Below are positions 1-10,876 of a stretch of DNA of 64,000 nucleotides, piece by piece. The stretch's first letter is position 1. Each line of letters begins with the position of its first letter. Source of the stretch: Lycium barbarum (lineage: Eukaryota > Streptophyta > Magnoliopsida > Solanales > Solanaceae). Both the position numbers and the translations under genes were made by a program. The stretch lies in assembly GCF_019175385.1 (NCBI RefSeq), contig NC_083341.1, positions 20,158,203 through 20,222,202 on the forward strand, written 5' to 3'. The notes under the pieces are model-generated. The model saw only the letters and a list, made by a program, of their open reading frames with translations. It was not told the origin of the DNA and searched no databases.

Positions 1-84
1 CTTTTAAAGGAATAAAAAATGAAAACCTCTCTATTTTTTTTATTTTAATAAAGTAGTAGTACTATAATTTCTTTTTAAGTTAGT

Positions 85-300
85 GGTCGTTTGGTAGGTA
101 GCTAAAATTAATCCCGAGACTAATTTATCCCACCTTTTAGAATTATTTTATACCATCTTTTAGATGGTATAAAATAATTCCGGGATAAGGTGGGATATCT
201 CACCCTTGAGATTATGCTTCATTTTATACCGTTTTTGGTGAGAGATATAAATTTATCCTAATTTATCCTAAAATAAATTTATACCTCCTATCAAACACGA
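85..300. repeat. MITE with palindromic core
   Basis: The ends carry a 10-bp imperfect terminal inverted repeat, GTTTGGTAGG (89-98) against CCTATCAAAC (287-296). The centre is a palindrome with 19-bp perfect arms (about 140-158 and 162-180). No coding capacity is visible. Size and structure fit a miniature inverted-repeat transposable element; the superfamily is not certain because I could not define a target duplication. Confidence 0.6.
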
Positions 301-518
301 TACAAAAATTAATACTAGATATCTCAGCCTATACCATAGACCAAATGACCCCTTAAAGTAAATGAAAAGACAAAGGCACGTGAAGAAGTGTAACGTTAAG
401 CAAGTGAATCCACACATATACGAAACGTGTCCACCTTCTTTACTGTGCCGCAACCCCCACCACGATCTTTTCACATGCTCCGCGGTGATTCTCTTTTTGT
501 TTGGTTCAATAAATTAAA

Positions 519-997
519 CGGAAAAGGGCCAAAATTACCCTGAACTTTGGGAAATAATTAATTCATATCATTTGTTATATTTTAGGGTCAATTATACTCT
601 TATCGTTATATTATGGGGTTAATTATACCCTTATGTCTGCCACGTGGCATCATCTCAGTCCTTCAAAATTATTTTCCTCTCAAATAATTATTTACCCACT
701 AAAATAACTCAACCCGATCCGATTTGTTTTTCCAGCAAAGGAGTAATGTGTTGGGTCCGTATCAGTTTGGATGGAAAAAAACAAGTCGGGTCGGGTTGAG
801 TTATTTTAGTGGGTAAAAAATTATTTGAGGGGAAAATAATTTTGAAGGGCTGGAATGATGTCACGTGGCAGCTGTTAGACATAAGGCTATAATTGACCCC
901 ATAGTATAACGGTAAGGGTATAATTGACCCTAAAGTATAACGAAGGGTATGGGTGAACCATTTCCAAAAGTTCAGGGGAAATTTTGGCCCTTTTCCG
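519..997. mobile_element. MULE-type foldback MITE, 9-bp TSD
   Basis: The two halves are long inverted repeats of each other. The left end begins CGGAAAAGGGCC and the right end finishes GGCCCTTTTCCG, and similarity continues inward for most of each half. A perfect 9-bp direct repeat, TAAATTAAA, flanks it (510-518 and 998-1006). A 9-bp target duplication with long terminal inverted repeats is the hallmark of Mutator-like elements. There is no transposase, so it is non-autonomous. Confidence 0.8.
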
Positions 998-1533
998 TAA
1001 ATTAAAGGAATTCCTCTTCCTCAATTTATATTTTACATTTTTCTTTTTAGTCTATAAAAATAGAATGATACATTTCTTTATTTGGTTATAATTAATTTTA
1101 CCTTTTATTCTTAACGATATGATTTATAACCACACAAATATCTTTGATTTATTTTAGATCACATGATTCAAAAATCTTCCTTTATTTCTTAAACGCTGTG
1201 TCCAGTCAAACTATATCACATTAATTGAGACAGAGGGAGTATTATTTCCTCTGTCGCAATTTATGTGGTATTTTTTTACATTTGTTTAAAAACGAATGTC
1301 ACATTTTATACTTAGAAATAGTTTAACTTTAAAAAATTTCTTTACTCTTATTTTTCTTGGAACCCTAGAGAAATCCGTGATCGCTATTCTTCGGGTGTGC
1401 ACTAGATAACTTGCTCACTATATAATAGCTCGTAAACCATACTAGGCAAGCCCGATGTGATGAGCTCTGACTAAGAAGGCTGTTGGTGAGGGATATCGAA
1501 TGTGAAAAATCACTCACCCAACCAACCCTTACG

Positions 1534-1725
1534 CAGTGGCGGAGCCAAGATTTTCATCCAGCGGGTTCAAAAATTCTAAAAAATAAATACACGAAGAAGT
1601 CAGGGGGTTCAACATCTACTATATATATATATATAATAAAATAATTTTAACTTTAAAAATATACTGTAATTTTTTACCGAGGGGGTTCGGATGAACCTCC
1701 TAGAGCTAACGTGGCTCCGCCCCTG
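1534..1725. mobile_element. hAT-type MITE, 8-bp TSD
   Basis: The ends are inverted (CAGTGGCGGAGCCA against TGGCTCCGCCCCTG). An 8-bp direct repeat with one mismatch flanks the element (CCCTTACG at 1526-1533, CCCTTGCG at 1726-1733), as expected of hAT transposition. A related copy lies at 31,275-31,464. The interior is AT-rich and non-coding. Confidence 0.75.
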
Positions 1726-1767
1726 CCCTTGCGAGTGTAATCTTTTGTTTATAAAGACCCTTGCGAG

Positions 1768-1885
1768 TGTAATCTTAGTAGCTCAGTTGGTCCGCTATCT
1801 AAACTTTCATCTTGTTGGTGAGGATTCGATTCCTCACCTTGTAATTCCCTCCTCCATTTTTCCTTCCCAACCCCTAATTTTATGA
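1768..1885 (+). mobile_element. tRNA-derived SINE remnant
   Basis: A tRNA-like head contains a box A-like TAGCTCAGTTGG and a box B-like GGATTCGATTCC at a spacing like that of a tRNA gene. It is followed by a pyrimidine-rich stretch and CCAACCCCTAATTTT. The same layout recurs at 9,521-9,640. It does not fold as a complete tRNA, so it is read as a SINE head rather than a tRNA gene. Confidence 0.55.
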
Positions 1886-2125
1886 ATTCCTTTTACCTTT
1901 ATGAAATAACTTATAGCCACACAAATGTCTAAAAGTTTATCCCGTGTACATCCGAAAGATAGCGATTGCAATTCCCTTGTCATAAAAAAATGTCTAAAAT
2001 TTATTTTAGACAATAAATTTTTAAAAAAAAAAGTTTTTTTTTTTTTTTTTTAACTTCGTGCTTTGCCACATAAATTGGTTCGGAAGGAGTATAAAAAATG
2101 TCTTGCCATCTGTCTTCTTTACTCC
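1886..2125. other. Intergenic, MITE edge and T-tract
   Basis: There is no gene here. A block with CCACATAAATTGG and GGAGTAT near 2,065-2,090 looks like the end of a MITE whose other end (CTCTGTCGCAATTTATGTGG) lies near 1,250. If so, the hAT MITE and SINE above are nested inside it. A T-homopolymer precedes the promoter of the small gene at 2,249. Confidence 0.4.
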
Positions 2126-2131
2126 TATAAA
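2126..2131 (+). promoter_or_regulatory. TATA box of the AG-peptide gene
   Basis: TATAAA lies 118 bp upstream of the ATG at 2,249. A CT-rich leader with repeated CTCTC, typical of plant 5' UTRs, follows. Transcription would start about 30 bp downstream, giving a leader near 90 nt. This is inferred from position and composition. Confidence 0.55.
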
Positions 2132-2248
2132 TTCACAACCCCTTAGCCTTCAATTTCCCATTCACTAAAACTCCTAGCAATTTCTCTCTCTTTTCTCCCT
2201 CTCAATTTTAAAGCAAATTAATCTCTCTATTCTATAAGCAGCAAAGCA

Positions 2249-2464
2249 ATGGCACAAATCAAGACATTTTTAATTGCATTCATTGTTGTTGTTGCTTTCT
2301 CTACTGCAGTAACAACAACTTGTGCACAGGAATTTGAATTTTCTCCAACAATGGCACCGGCACCGTCACCTGATACCGGAGCAGCATTCTCTCTGCAGCA
2401 ATCCAGTGGTGTGCTCGCTAGTTGTATTCTTTTCTCTGTTGCTGTTGCTCTGTTGAGACACTAA
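2249..2464 (+). CDS. Arabinogalactan peptide (GPI-anchored AG-peptide)
   Basis: This 71-residue single-exon gene has the three-part layout of plant arabinogalactan peptides. Residues 1-26 form a hydrophobic signal peptide likely cleaved after TTTCA, leaving QEF at the N terminus. Residues 30-42 form a very short core with alternating Ala/Ser/Thr-Pro (SPTMAPAPSP), where prolines would be hydroxylated and carry arabinogalactan. The C terminus, from about residue 48, has small residues (QSSG) followed by a hydrophobic tail, as expected for a GPI-anchor signal. The mature product would sit on the outer face of the plasma membrane or in the wall. Family members act in cell-surface signalling and growth, but a specific role cannot be read from sequence. 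A TATA box is at 2,126 and the ATG is the first in frame. It resembles the AGP16/20/22 group in length; I do not assign an exact orthologue. Confidence 0.8.
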   Translation: MAQIKTFLIAFIVVVAFSTAVTTTCAQEFEFSPTMAPAPSPDTGAAFSLQQSSGVLASCILFSVAVALLRH

Positions 2465-2824
2465 ATGTTGATGAATATTTGCGAGATACTATATGCAAAT
2501 TTTAAGTAAGGACAGTTCAGTATTATTGTTGTTGGTTTCTATGTATTTGATAATATATTGTTCTTTTTCGCAGTATATATATGAGGAATATATTTTCGGT
2601 TTATATGTCGTGTGTCTGCATTTCGGTTTATATGTCGCGTGTCTGCATTTCTTTCCATTTATTTGACTCCACAGCTTAAATGACCCAAAAAATGAATTTT
2701 GAGATCAAAATAATCCATTAAAAAAAAAATGACAAAGTATCAGTGCGCACTAGGACTTAAGCGGACCCATAAGTGGACCATTTGTTTCTTGCCTTTAGTA
2801 ACTATATAGGGACCCATCCCCACA
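2465..2824. other. 3' flank of AG-peptide gene plus repeat arm
   Basis: The first part is the presumed 3' UTR, with a short tandem duplication of a CGGTTTATATGTCG-containing unit near 2,597-2,650. Bases 2,672-2,760 form one arm of an inverted repeat whose partner lies at 9,112-9,265 (shared AAATGACCCAAAAA and GTGCGCAATAGGACTTA-like blocks). No gene is visible. Confidence 0.45.
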
Positions 2825-2832
2825 CCCCAGGG

Positions 2833-3778
2833 TGAACCTGTTAATCGGTTCGGTTTAACCGGTTAAAATCGGTAACCGGTAGAACCGGTTAACCGGTTCC
2901 GGTTAACCATTTAAAAATTACCGGTCCGGGTTCAATATTTTTGAAATCGGAACCGGACCGGTTAAACCGGTTTAACCGGTGAAATTAAAAAAAAAAAAAA
3001 AAGTATATATATATATATATACTTATATACATATATATAAGTATATAATGTATATATAGTATATAAGTATATATAGTACTTATAGTTATACATATATATA
3101 TACTTATATACATATATAGTATATATATTACGTTATACATATATATAAGTATATATAGTATATAGTACATATATATAAGTATATATAGTATATATATTAA
3201 GTATATATAGTATATATATTAAGTATATATATTAAGTTATACATATATATACTTATATACATATATAGTATATATAGTATATATAGTATATAATATATAT
3301 AGTATATAAGTATATATATACTTATATACATATATAGTATATATATTAAGTTATACATATATATAAGTATATATAGTATATAAGTATATATAAGTATATA
3401 TAGTATATATATATTAAGTTATACATATATATATAAGTATATATATACTTATATAAGTATATATAGTATATATATTAAGTTATACATATATATAAGTATA
3501 TATAAGTTATACATATATATGTATACGAAAAACACTATTCTGTATTGCTGACTTGCTGTTAGCCTGTTAGTCAGTAAATATTTAAACTTTAATTATAAAC
3601 TTGTATAATATATGTAAATATACCTACAATATACTAATAAATACTATAATATATATATATATAATACAAAAAAAAAATATTTTAACCACTTTGAATCGGA
3701 CCGGTTCCGGTTTGGGATTTCAAACCAGTAAACCGGAACCGGTTAAGCGATTCCGGTTGCAACCGGCTGCCACCTTTA
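2833..3778. mobile_element. Non-autonomous hAT element with CCGGTT repeats
   Basis: Both ends are dense in ACCGGTT/AACCGG motifs (2,845-2,985 and 3,690-3,770), with an imperfect terminal inverted repeat (TGAACCTG at the left, TGCCACCTTTA at the right). An 8-bp perfect direct repeat, CCCCAGGG, flanks it (2825-2832 and 3779-3786), fitting hAT transposition. The middle is an A-run followed by a long TATA-type microsatellite (2,994-3,530). The right end matches, in reverse, the start of the hAT element at 52,728 (TAAAGGTGGC-AACCGGTT), so this is probably a deletion derivative of that family. Short Tyr/Ile-rich ORFs inside come from the TA repeat. Confidence 0.8.
2994..3530. repeat. (TATA/ATAAGTATAT) microsatellite tract
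   Basis: More than 500 bp of nearly pure A/T consists of interleaved TATATATA and AAGTATATA units with many short palindromes. It starts directly after an A-homopolymer within the hAT derivative. Confidence 0.9.
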
Positions 3779-3949
3779 CCCCAGGGGGCCTATTCTATGT
3801 CAAACTATGTATTTGCTGACATACCTATATATCTATTCCAGGTACTATGTGTTATACTCAAAGTTAAAGTTAAAGTAGTTAAAGTCAACGGTTATTGCAG
3901 TTAATTACCAAATTAATTGGCTGCTACGTAGTAAAAGAAAGAATATGAC

Positions 3950-5519
3950 TTATGTTTTCCGAATTTGGATAATTAATTAAATTTGTGGGTGAAATATATG
4001 ATATGTGGTTGTACCTTGAATCCCTTTGATAGAAAAAAGAAATATATGAATGTACTATGAAGAAACAACTAATAATCGGTGGTTTGCTATATACTTGTAT
4101 GTTTACTAATATATGTGTGTTACTTGATTGAAGAAATGTAATAGAGATGAACATAATGAATTCGGATTGCTACATGATAATGAGAGAGATTTGTATATAT
4201 TTCGAGTACTTAATGTTAAGGAGCCAACCCCTTAAAAGTGGGCAATGACCCTTATTTATAGTGTTGTCTCGTGGCCTCCATACAATAAGAGAAAACTAAA
4301 AAGAAAGAAAAACTCTGACTTGGATTAGGTTGGGTTAGGTTGGCTGTCTGAACACTCCGGCTCCAGCCATTCCGGATAGGCTAGGGCCTGTACTTAGCCT
4401 TTTTATTTTTTGCTTTCGTAGTGGACTCCGATGTAAAATCTTTTGTATCAATAGAACATGTATTTTCCTTGATTCTTTTCTTCGAATGAATGCTTGTTAT
4501 GATTTCCGCCCGAATTGTCGGTTCGTTTTTAAGGAGTCACTATTTTTTACTGTGCCTATTTATCGACATTTTCTCCTCCTCCGGTATATGCCGTCCGGGG
4601 ATTTTGTGGTGTTTGCCCATGGGACTTATCTTATGCTTTTGTGAATTTGGACGTCTCCGAATCACGACGGGCGTTGTTAGGGCCGGTATTTTCGACTATT
4701 TTTAGGGCCGGTATTTTTCGGACACCTGAGTCTCAGGCTTAGCCGGATTTTAATGTAAAAGTCCCCTTTTGTGAGTTAACGATTTTGGCTTGGTTCGCTA
4801 TGACCTTGCTGCCTTTGTCGAATTTCGATTGTAGTGCCCGGTATAGGGTGTATGAATGAAATAGTGCCGAAATACGGCGGTTATCACTGGGGTGAACTGT
4901 TTTAACAGGAAGACATCAGAGATATCATTTATCCAAACTTTCTATAATTTTTGCATTGCAAGTGTTTGTGTACATGAGAATGAATTTTTCCCTTCCGCCT
5001 TTGCCGTAGCAAATACTAAATGGACACGATTCATTCTGATCGTTTGGTCCTTACATCGGAACCTAATGCAGAAGATCCGGTTCTTGGTTTTGCCGTAGAA
5101 AATTTTATGTGGACACAATTCGTTTTGATCATTTGTTCCTTACATCGGAACCTAATATTGAAGGTCCGGTTTTATTTTGTTGAGGGCGGCCTCCGGTTTC
5201 AGCTAACCGGGGTAAACTTCGGAGTGGGTGTGATAGTCCTCTAGCTCTTATCCGAGCTGCAAGATCGGGTGAGTGCTATTAAGTCCCCACTCGTTGGGTG
5301 TGACCCCGAGTTTCCGGGCGTCTGTCTTCGTCTTCGTTGAGTAACACGTTGTACTTGTTGCCTCATTAAAAACCTTGTCAGAAAACCCATTTTGGGACAA
5401 AACCGCACTAAGGAAAAAAGTGCAACACGTGTTTTCAGGCCTAAATTCTAACTTTATCCGGCTCTCGATTTTTCTGCAAAAAGAGAAAGGTTAAATAGAA
5501 AACATGGGGAGTTCATACC
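3950..5519 (-). mobile_element. 3' region/LTR remnant of Tat-type Gypsy element
   Basis: This stretch lies directly downstream (minus strand) of the integrase stop at 5,520. It contains a minus-strand TATA box, TATAAATA, at 4,253-4,260 and long GC-richer sequence unlike the AT-rich flanks. The block around 5,340-5,440 (TCATTAAAAACCTTG and GGGACAAAACC) resembles the conserved segment between pol and the 3' LTR of Solanaceae Tat elements. The outer LTR boundary could not be set, so the coordinates are approximate. Confidence 0.45.
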
Positions 5520-8500
5520 TTAACAGTAGTATCTTTTCAGATGAGCCACGTTCCAATTGTTGCGCAACTGTTGCCCGTTCATGGACTCCAACTGATACGA
5601 TCCTTTGCCCGTTATCCCGGTTATCTTATACGGACCTTCCCAGTTCGGACCCAGTTTTCCTTCGTTGGGATTCTTGGTGTTCAAGGTAACTTTTCGAAGC
5701 ACCAAGTCCCCAACTTGGAAATGCCGAAAATTGGCTCTTCGATTGTAGTACCTTTCCATTCTCTGTTTCTAGGCTGCAATACGGTCTAACGCGTTTTCGC
5801 GAAGTTCATCCGTGAGGTTGATTTTTACGGCTATGGCCTCCTTGTTTGACTCCCCGGTAGTATAGCTAAACCGGAGAGTGGGTTCACCAACCTCTACGGG
5901 AATAAGGGCTTCAGCCCCGTAGATTAACGAGAAAGGAGTTTCTCCTGTACTTGATTTTGATGTGGTTTTGTATGCCCACAACACCTCCGGTAATATTTCC
6001 CTCCAGTGATGCTTTGACGCTTCAAGCTTTTTCCTGAGGTTTTGGATTATTGTCTTGTTCGTGGATTCCGCCTGTCCGTTCGCACACGGGTGATACGGGG
6101 TTGATACAATTTTCTTGATCTACAATCCCTCGAGAAAATCATTGACTTTTCCACCCACGAACTGGGGTCCGTTATCACAGGTTATTTCAGTAGGGATGCC
6201 GAAGCGACAGACGATATGGTCCCATATGAAGTCAATGACTTCCTTCTCTCTGATTTTCTCAAAGGCCTGCGCTTCAACCCACTTAGAGAAATAATCAGTC
6301 ATAAACAGAATGAAACGGGCTTTACCTGGTGCCCATGGTAGTGGACCAATGATGTCCATCCCCCACTTCATGAAAGGCCAAGGTGAAACCACCGAATACA
6401 GCAACTCCCCGGGCTGGTGAATCATCGGAGCATGTCTCTGACACCCGTCACATTTCTGGACAAAATTTTTCGAGTCTTCGTCCATCCGGTTCCAGTAGTA
6501 ATCGACCCTGATGATCTTTCGGACCAGAGCTTCGGCACCAGAGTGGTTGCCACAGGTTCCTTCGTGCACCTCTCTCTTCACATACTCCGTCTCTCCGGGA
6601 CCCAAACACTTAGCAAGGGGGCCGAAGAAAGATTGTCGATACAATTGGCCGTCCACTAAGCAGAAACGCACAGCTCTGGTCCTTAATGACCGTGATTCTT
6701 TTGGGTCATTCGGGAGCTTTCCATCACGCAAGTAGTCGATGTACTTGTTGCGCCAATCCCAATTTAAACCCATTGTGTTTATCTCGGCATGTCCGTTTTC
6801 TATCGCTGTGTTCAACAAGTGCACCGTAGTCCCGGGGTTGATTTCTTCCCCTTCGACCGAGGATCCCAGATTTGCCAATGCATCGGCTTCGCTGTTCTGC
6901 TCCCTCGGTATATGCTGCATGGTCCATTCTTTAAACCGATGTAGTATCACTTGGATTTTTTCAAGATACCTCTGCATCCGTTCGTCCTTGACCTCGAAGA
7001 CGCCGTCACCTGGTTTACGACCAAGAGCGAATCGCACTTTGCCCCGATTGTTTTGGCCCCCATACTTCGGGCCAATTCCAAACCTGCAATCATAGCCTCA
7101 TACTCGGCTTCATTGTTAGTCAATTTAGCAGCTCTAATAGACTGTCGGACGGCATCCCTGGCCGAGGTTCTAAGGACGATCCTTAGCCCGGAACCTTTGA
7201 GGTTCGAGGCTCCGTCCGTATGTAGCGACCAAATACACGAGGCTTCCCCCGAGGTTAGCAGAAGCTCTTTCTCAACCTCGGGGACCATAGCCGGGGTGAA
7301 ATCTGCCACAAAGTCGCCCAAGATCTGGGACTTGATGGTCGTTCGAGGTTTGTACTCGATATCATATCCGCTAATTTCGACGGCCCATTTAGTTAGTCTA
7401 CCCGATAATTTCGGTTTATGCATGATGTTTTTGAGGGGGTAAGTAGTTACTACACATATTGGATGGCATTGAAAGTAGGGCTTGAGCTTTCTAGAAGCAC
7501 TTACCAGTGCCAATGCCAATGCCAATTTTTCCAAGTGGGGATAACGGGTCTCCGCATCCCCCAAAGTTCTACTTACATAATAGATAGGGAATTGCGTACC
7601 TGATTCTTCTCGGACCAAAACGCCACTTACCGCTACCTCGGAGACAGCAAGGTAGAGAAAAAGTGGCTCGTCCGCCTTTGGTGTGTGCAACAATGGGGGG
7701 CTAGACAAATATCTCTTCAATTCTTGTAAAGCCCTTTGGCACTCCGGTGTCCAAACGAAGTCGTTCTTCTTCCTTAGTAAGGAGAAGAAATGATGAATCT
7801 TGTCCGAGGACCTCGATATAAAGCGACTCAACGCCGCTATCCTTTCGGTGAGCCTCTGTACTCCTTTGACGTTATTTACCACCTCGATATCCTCGATGGC
7901 CTTGATCTTGTCCGAGTTGATTTCGATCCCCCGGTTTGACACCATGGAACCCAAAAATTTACCGGACCTTACCCCGAAGGCACATTTTTTCGGGTTAAGC
8001 TTCATGTTATACTTGCGGAGCACGTCGAAGGTTTCCTGCAAATGTTTTAAATGGTCCTCTGTTTCGAGGGACTTGACCACCATGTCGTCAATATAAACTT
8101 CTATTGCTTTCCCTATTTGTTCTTCGAACATCTCATTAACTAGGCGTTGGTAAGTTGCACCGGCATTTCTTAATCTAAAAGGCATGCCATTATAACAGTA
8201 AGTCCCATATCGGGTAATGAAGGATGTTTTCTCTTGATCCTCCGGGTGCATCCTAATCTGGTTATACCCGGAGTAGGCATCGAGAAAACTTAACATCTCA
8301 TACCCGGCCGTCGCATCGATCATTCTATCGATGTGAGGCAATGGGAATGAATCCTTCGGGCATGCTTTATTTAAATCCTTGTAATCAACACACATTCGAA
8401 ATTTATTACCTTTCTTGGGCACCACTACCACGTTAGCTAGCCAATCCGGGTACTTTACCTCCCGGATAGAACCTATTTTTAAAAGCTTTGTTACTTCGTC

Positions 8501-8918
8501 TTTTACGAAGGCGTATTTTTCTTCCGCCATGGGCCTTCTTTTCTGCTTCACCAGGGGAAACTTCCCGTCTAAGTTGAGCTTGTGAGTTGCTACCTCTAGT
8601 GATATACCTGTCATATCTATATGGGACCATGCGAAACAATCTGCGTTAGCTCGAAGAAATTCAATTAACTTGCTCCTGAGCTCCGGGGTTAACCCCGTGC
8701 CTAGGTATACCTTTCTGTCCGGTAGATACTCGAACAAGATGATCTGCTCCAGCTCCTCTATTGTCGACTTGGTTGCGTCCGAGTCATCCGGCATGACGAA
8801 TGACCTGGGTACGTCGAAATCATCCTCTTCGTACTCCGGATCCAGTCGCGAGTGCTTTGATTGCTATTTGGTGTTCGGTTCCCCGGTTGGAAATGTGCAG
8901 ACATGCGTTAGAGGATAA
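5520..8918 (-). pseudogene. Ty3/Gypsy (Tat type) pol, 5'-truncated and mutated
   Basis: Minus-strand pol remnant. The segment 6,947-8,794 encodes reverse transcriptase (DYKDLNKAC, FLDAYSGYNQI, catalytic YIDD) followed by a first RNase H-like region, then a second RNase H (HTDGASN, NNEAEYEA, CDSLLVVNQV). A tandem second RNase H is characteristic of the Tat/Ogre/Retand lineage. A one-base frameshift near 7,005-7,010 interrupts it. The next frame (7,037 to 6,120) carries the end of RNase H, the HHCC zinc finger (CDGCQRH) and the integrase core (MDIIGPLP, TDYFSKW, CDNGPQF). In-frame TAG codons follow at about 6,120 and 5,769, with integrase C-terminal sequence between and after them. No gag, protease or 5' LTR is found beyond about 8,990. 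The element is inactive. It acted as a reverse transcriptase/integrase polyprotein in its intact relatives. Confidence 0.85.
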
Positions 8919-9520
8919 TGGTCTAAATCACGAAAAATCCTCGAGTAAAGGTTGGGCCGCCATAGAGAGGAACGCACTAAATGATGTGTAATAATTAGAG
9001 TATCTGAACACCCCTATTTCCAAGAACACTAATTAATGTTACAGAATCAGAAAGTAAAAAGGAAACAAAAGAGAAGGAGAAATGGTTCATGTATGGGTAA
9101 ACCCCTATTGCGCATTATTTAAAAAGTGCGCAATAGGACTTAATGATGGCTGTCCCAGTTAAGTTCTATTGGGCACAAAAAAGGTGCGCAAAAGATATTT
9201 CTGTCACTTTTTTTTAATGGGTTATTTTGGTCTCAAATTCTACTTTTTGAGTCATTTAAGTTGCCGGCTCTCATTTGTTTACCTTTGCTTGTCGCATTTT
9301 GTTTTTTGAGAGTCTATATGGCTAATCTTCAAAGTTAAATTGAACTGGATTAATTTAATATATTAAAATTAAAATTTAGATGTTAGAAAACTATACGAAA
9401 ATAATGTAAGTTGTAATTTTTCTCATATTAATATTATGAAACAATACATATTAAAATGTTGGTAAAAGTGAGAGGAGGGTGTATATGATTATGCATGCAT
9501 TGAGTAATTGTTCTTCTGTA

Positions 9521-9640
9521 GGCATCTAGTAGTTCAGTTGGTTGGCTCCCTGAATTATCTCCTCATTGATGAGGGTTTAAATCCCCACGTTGTAATCTCC
9601 TCCCCATTTCTCCTTCCCCTACCCCATATTTAATAAATTT
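9521..9640 (+). mobile_element. tRNA-derived SINE remnant
   Basis: A tRNA-like head (TAGTTCAGTTGG, then GGTTTAAATCCC) is followed by TTGTAATCTCCTCC and a pyrimidine-rich stretch ending near an A-run. It is the same family as 1,768-1,885. Confidence 0.55.
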
Positions 9641-9958
9641 AAAAAAAAAACCTATGTAAGAAATTAAAAAAGAAGAAGTAATTGTTGTTTAAGCAAAATG
9701 GATGTAGCAAGCTATTAATTCCATTGTAACTTGGTAACGGAATATGGGAAGCAGGATGATTTTGAGCTGATAAAGCTTTTCTTTTTTTTTTTCATACCAA
9801 AAACGGAAAAGAAAATAATAATCACTTCAGTCAAAGCTTAATTATTTTTTATTTTATTTTATTAGGTGCTTGAACTTTACCGTAAATTCTCACTTTTGGT
9901 AAAATGTTAATTCCACTGAATTGGTTTGGTAACTTTTGCTAAAAGCATTCTTTGTTAG

Positions 9959-10212
9959 TACTCCCTCACCTCAAATTATGTGGACCAACTTTTCTAATCT
10001 AGTTTGTATTAAAGAAATATCACCTTTCTATACCTTTCTATCATTAGAGATAATTTAATTTTAAAATTTTCCTTTTACTTTTAATAAAATATTTATAACC
10101 ACACAAATGACTAAGTTTGTTTTAGATCACAAATTTTAGATGTCTACTTTCTTTTAAAAGAAAACGTTGTTCGAAGTCAAACGATGCCACATAAATTGAG
10201 ACGAACGAGTAA
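9959..10212. repeat. CTCCCTC-type MITE
   Basis: Inverted ends are visible: ACTCCCTCACCTCAAATTA at the left against ATAAATTGAGACGAACGAGT at the right, enclosing AT-rich non-coding DNA. It is a common Solanaceae repeat type, and related edges are seen near 1,240, 13,940, 15,685, 18,675 and 32,957. Confidence 0.6.
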
Positions 10213-10876
10213 TAATTATCAGCTAATAAGACTTCTTCCTCGTTACTGCTTATACTACATAGTTGATAAGCTGTTTTCTTTACAGGAAAACTTTATGTGT
10301 CAACAAAAACAAAAGTAATTACAAATTATTGGAGCTTCACCCCACAATTAATCACAAATTGAATCTCATATCAGTTCTACCCACTCAAAAAGCCATAATT
10401 GCTAATCATGTTATGCTCGAACATCTAAACTACAACAGCGTTTTATTTTATCTGAAATAAATCACAATGTACTAAAGATGCAAGATCAAATATCTCACCT
10501 TGAATGGAAAAAGGAGATTCGAACCGTCATTCCATTAATTATCAATTTAAAAACTATGTACAAGTATTAGTATAAATCATATTCTAGGCCAGGCTAGCTC
10601 CTAAAATGATGATTAATGATGAAGACAAATCAGTCAAACCAAGGTATTGTAAAAGTTTTCCCATCTAAACGTCATTGCTTTGCTCTTTGGCATATAGTTG
10701 AATGAATGAATTTCCAGAAACTGTTACTCATGTAACAGTTTCATGGTAAAAGAAATTGATTCAAGGTGGAATTTGAACAGCAGATTAACAACTACTTATA
10801 AACAAATGCAGCACAGAAACTGAAAATCCCCAATAAATGACTATACACGAATAACAATATTATGAGTACTTATACA

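Larger units (their letters stand above)
8919..10876. other. Intergenic region with MITE and SINE remnants
   Basis: There is no gene. It includes the second arm of the inverted repeat shared with 2,672-2,760 (9,112-9,265), a tRNA-derived SINE (9,521-9,640) and a CTCCCTC-type MITE (9,959-10,212). The final 600 bp is the 3' flank of NRPA1 (minus strand), which would include its 3' UTR. Confidence 0.5.

Noticed and set aside
1768..1850. tRNA gene (also at 9,523, 31,117 and 41,945)
   Set aside because: Box A and B-like motifs are present but no complete cloverleaf forms, and the 3' parts match SINE tails.
2985..3170. Tyr/Ile-rich minus-strand ORF
   Set aside because: It is a translation of the TA-type microsatellite inside a hAT derivative.
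5504..8096. Plus-strand ORFs over the Gypsy remnant
   Set aside because: They are antisense shadows of the minus-strand pol reading frames.
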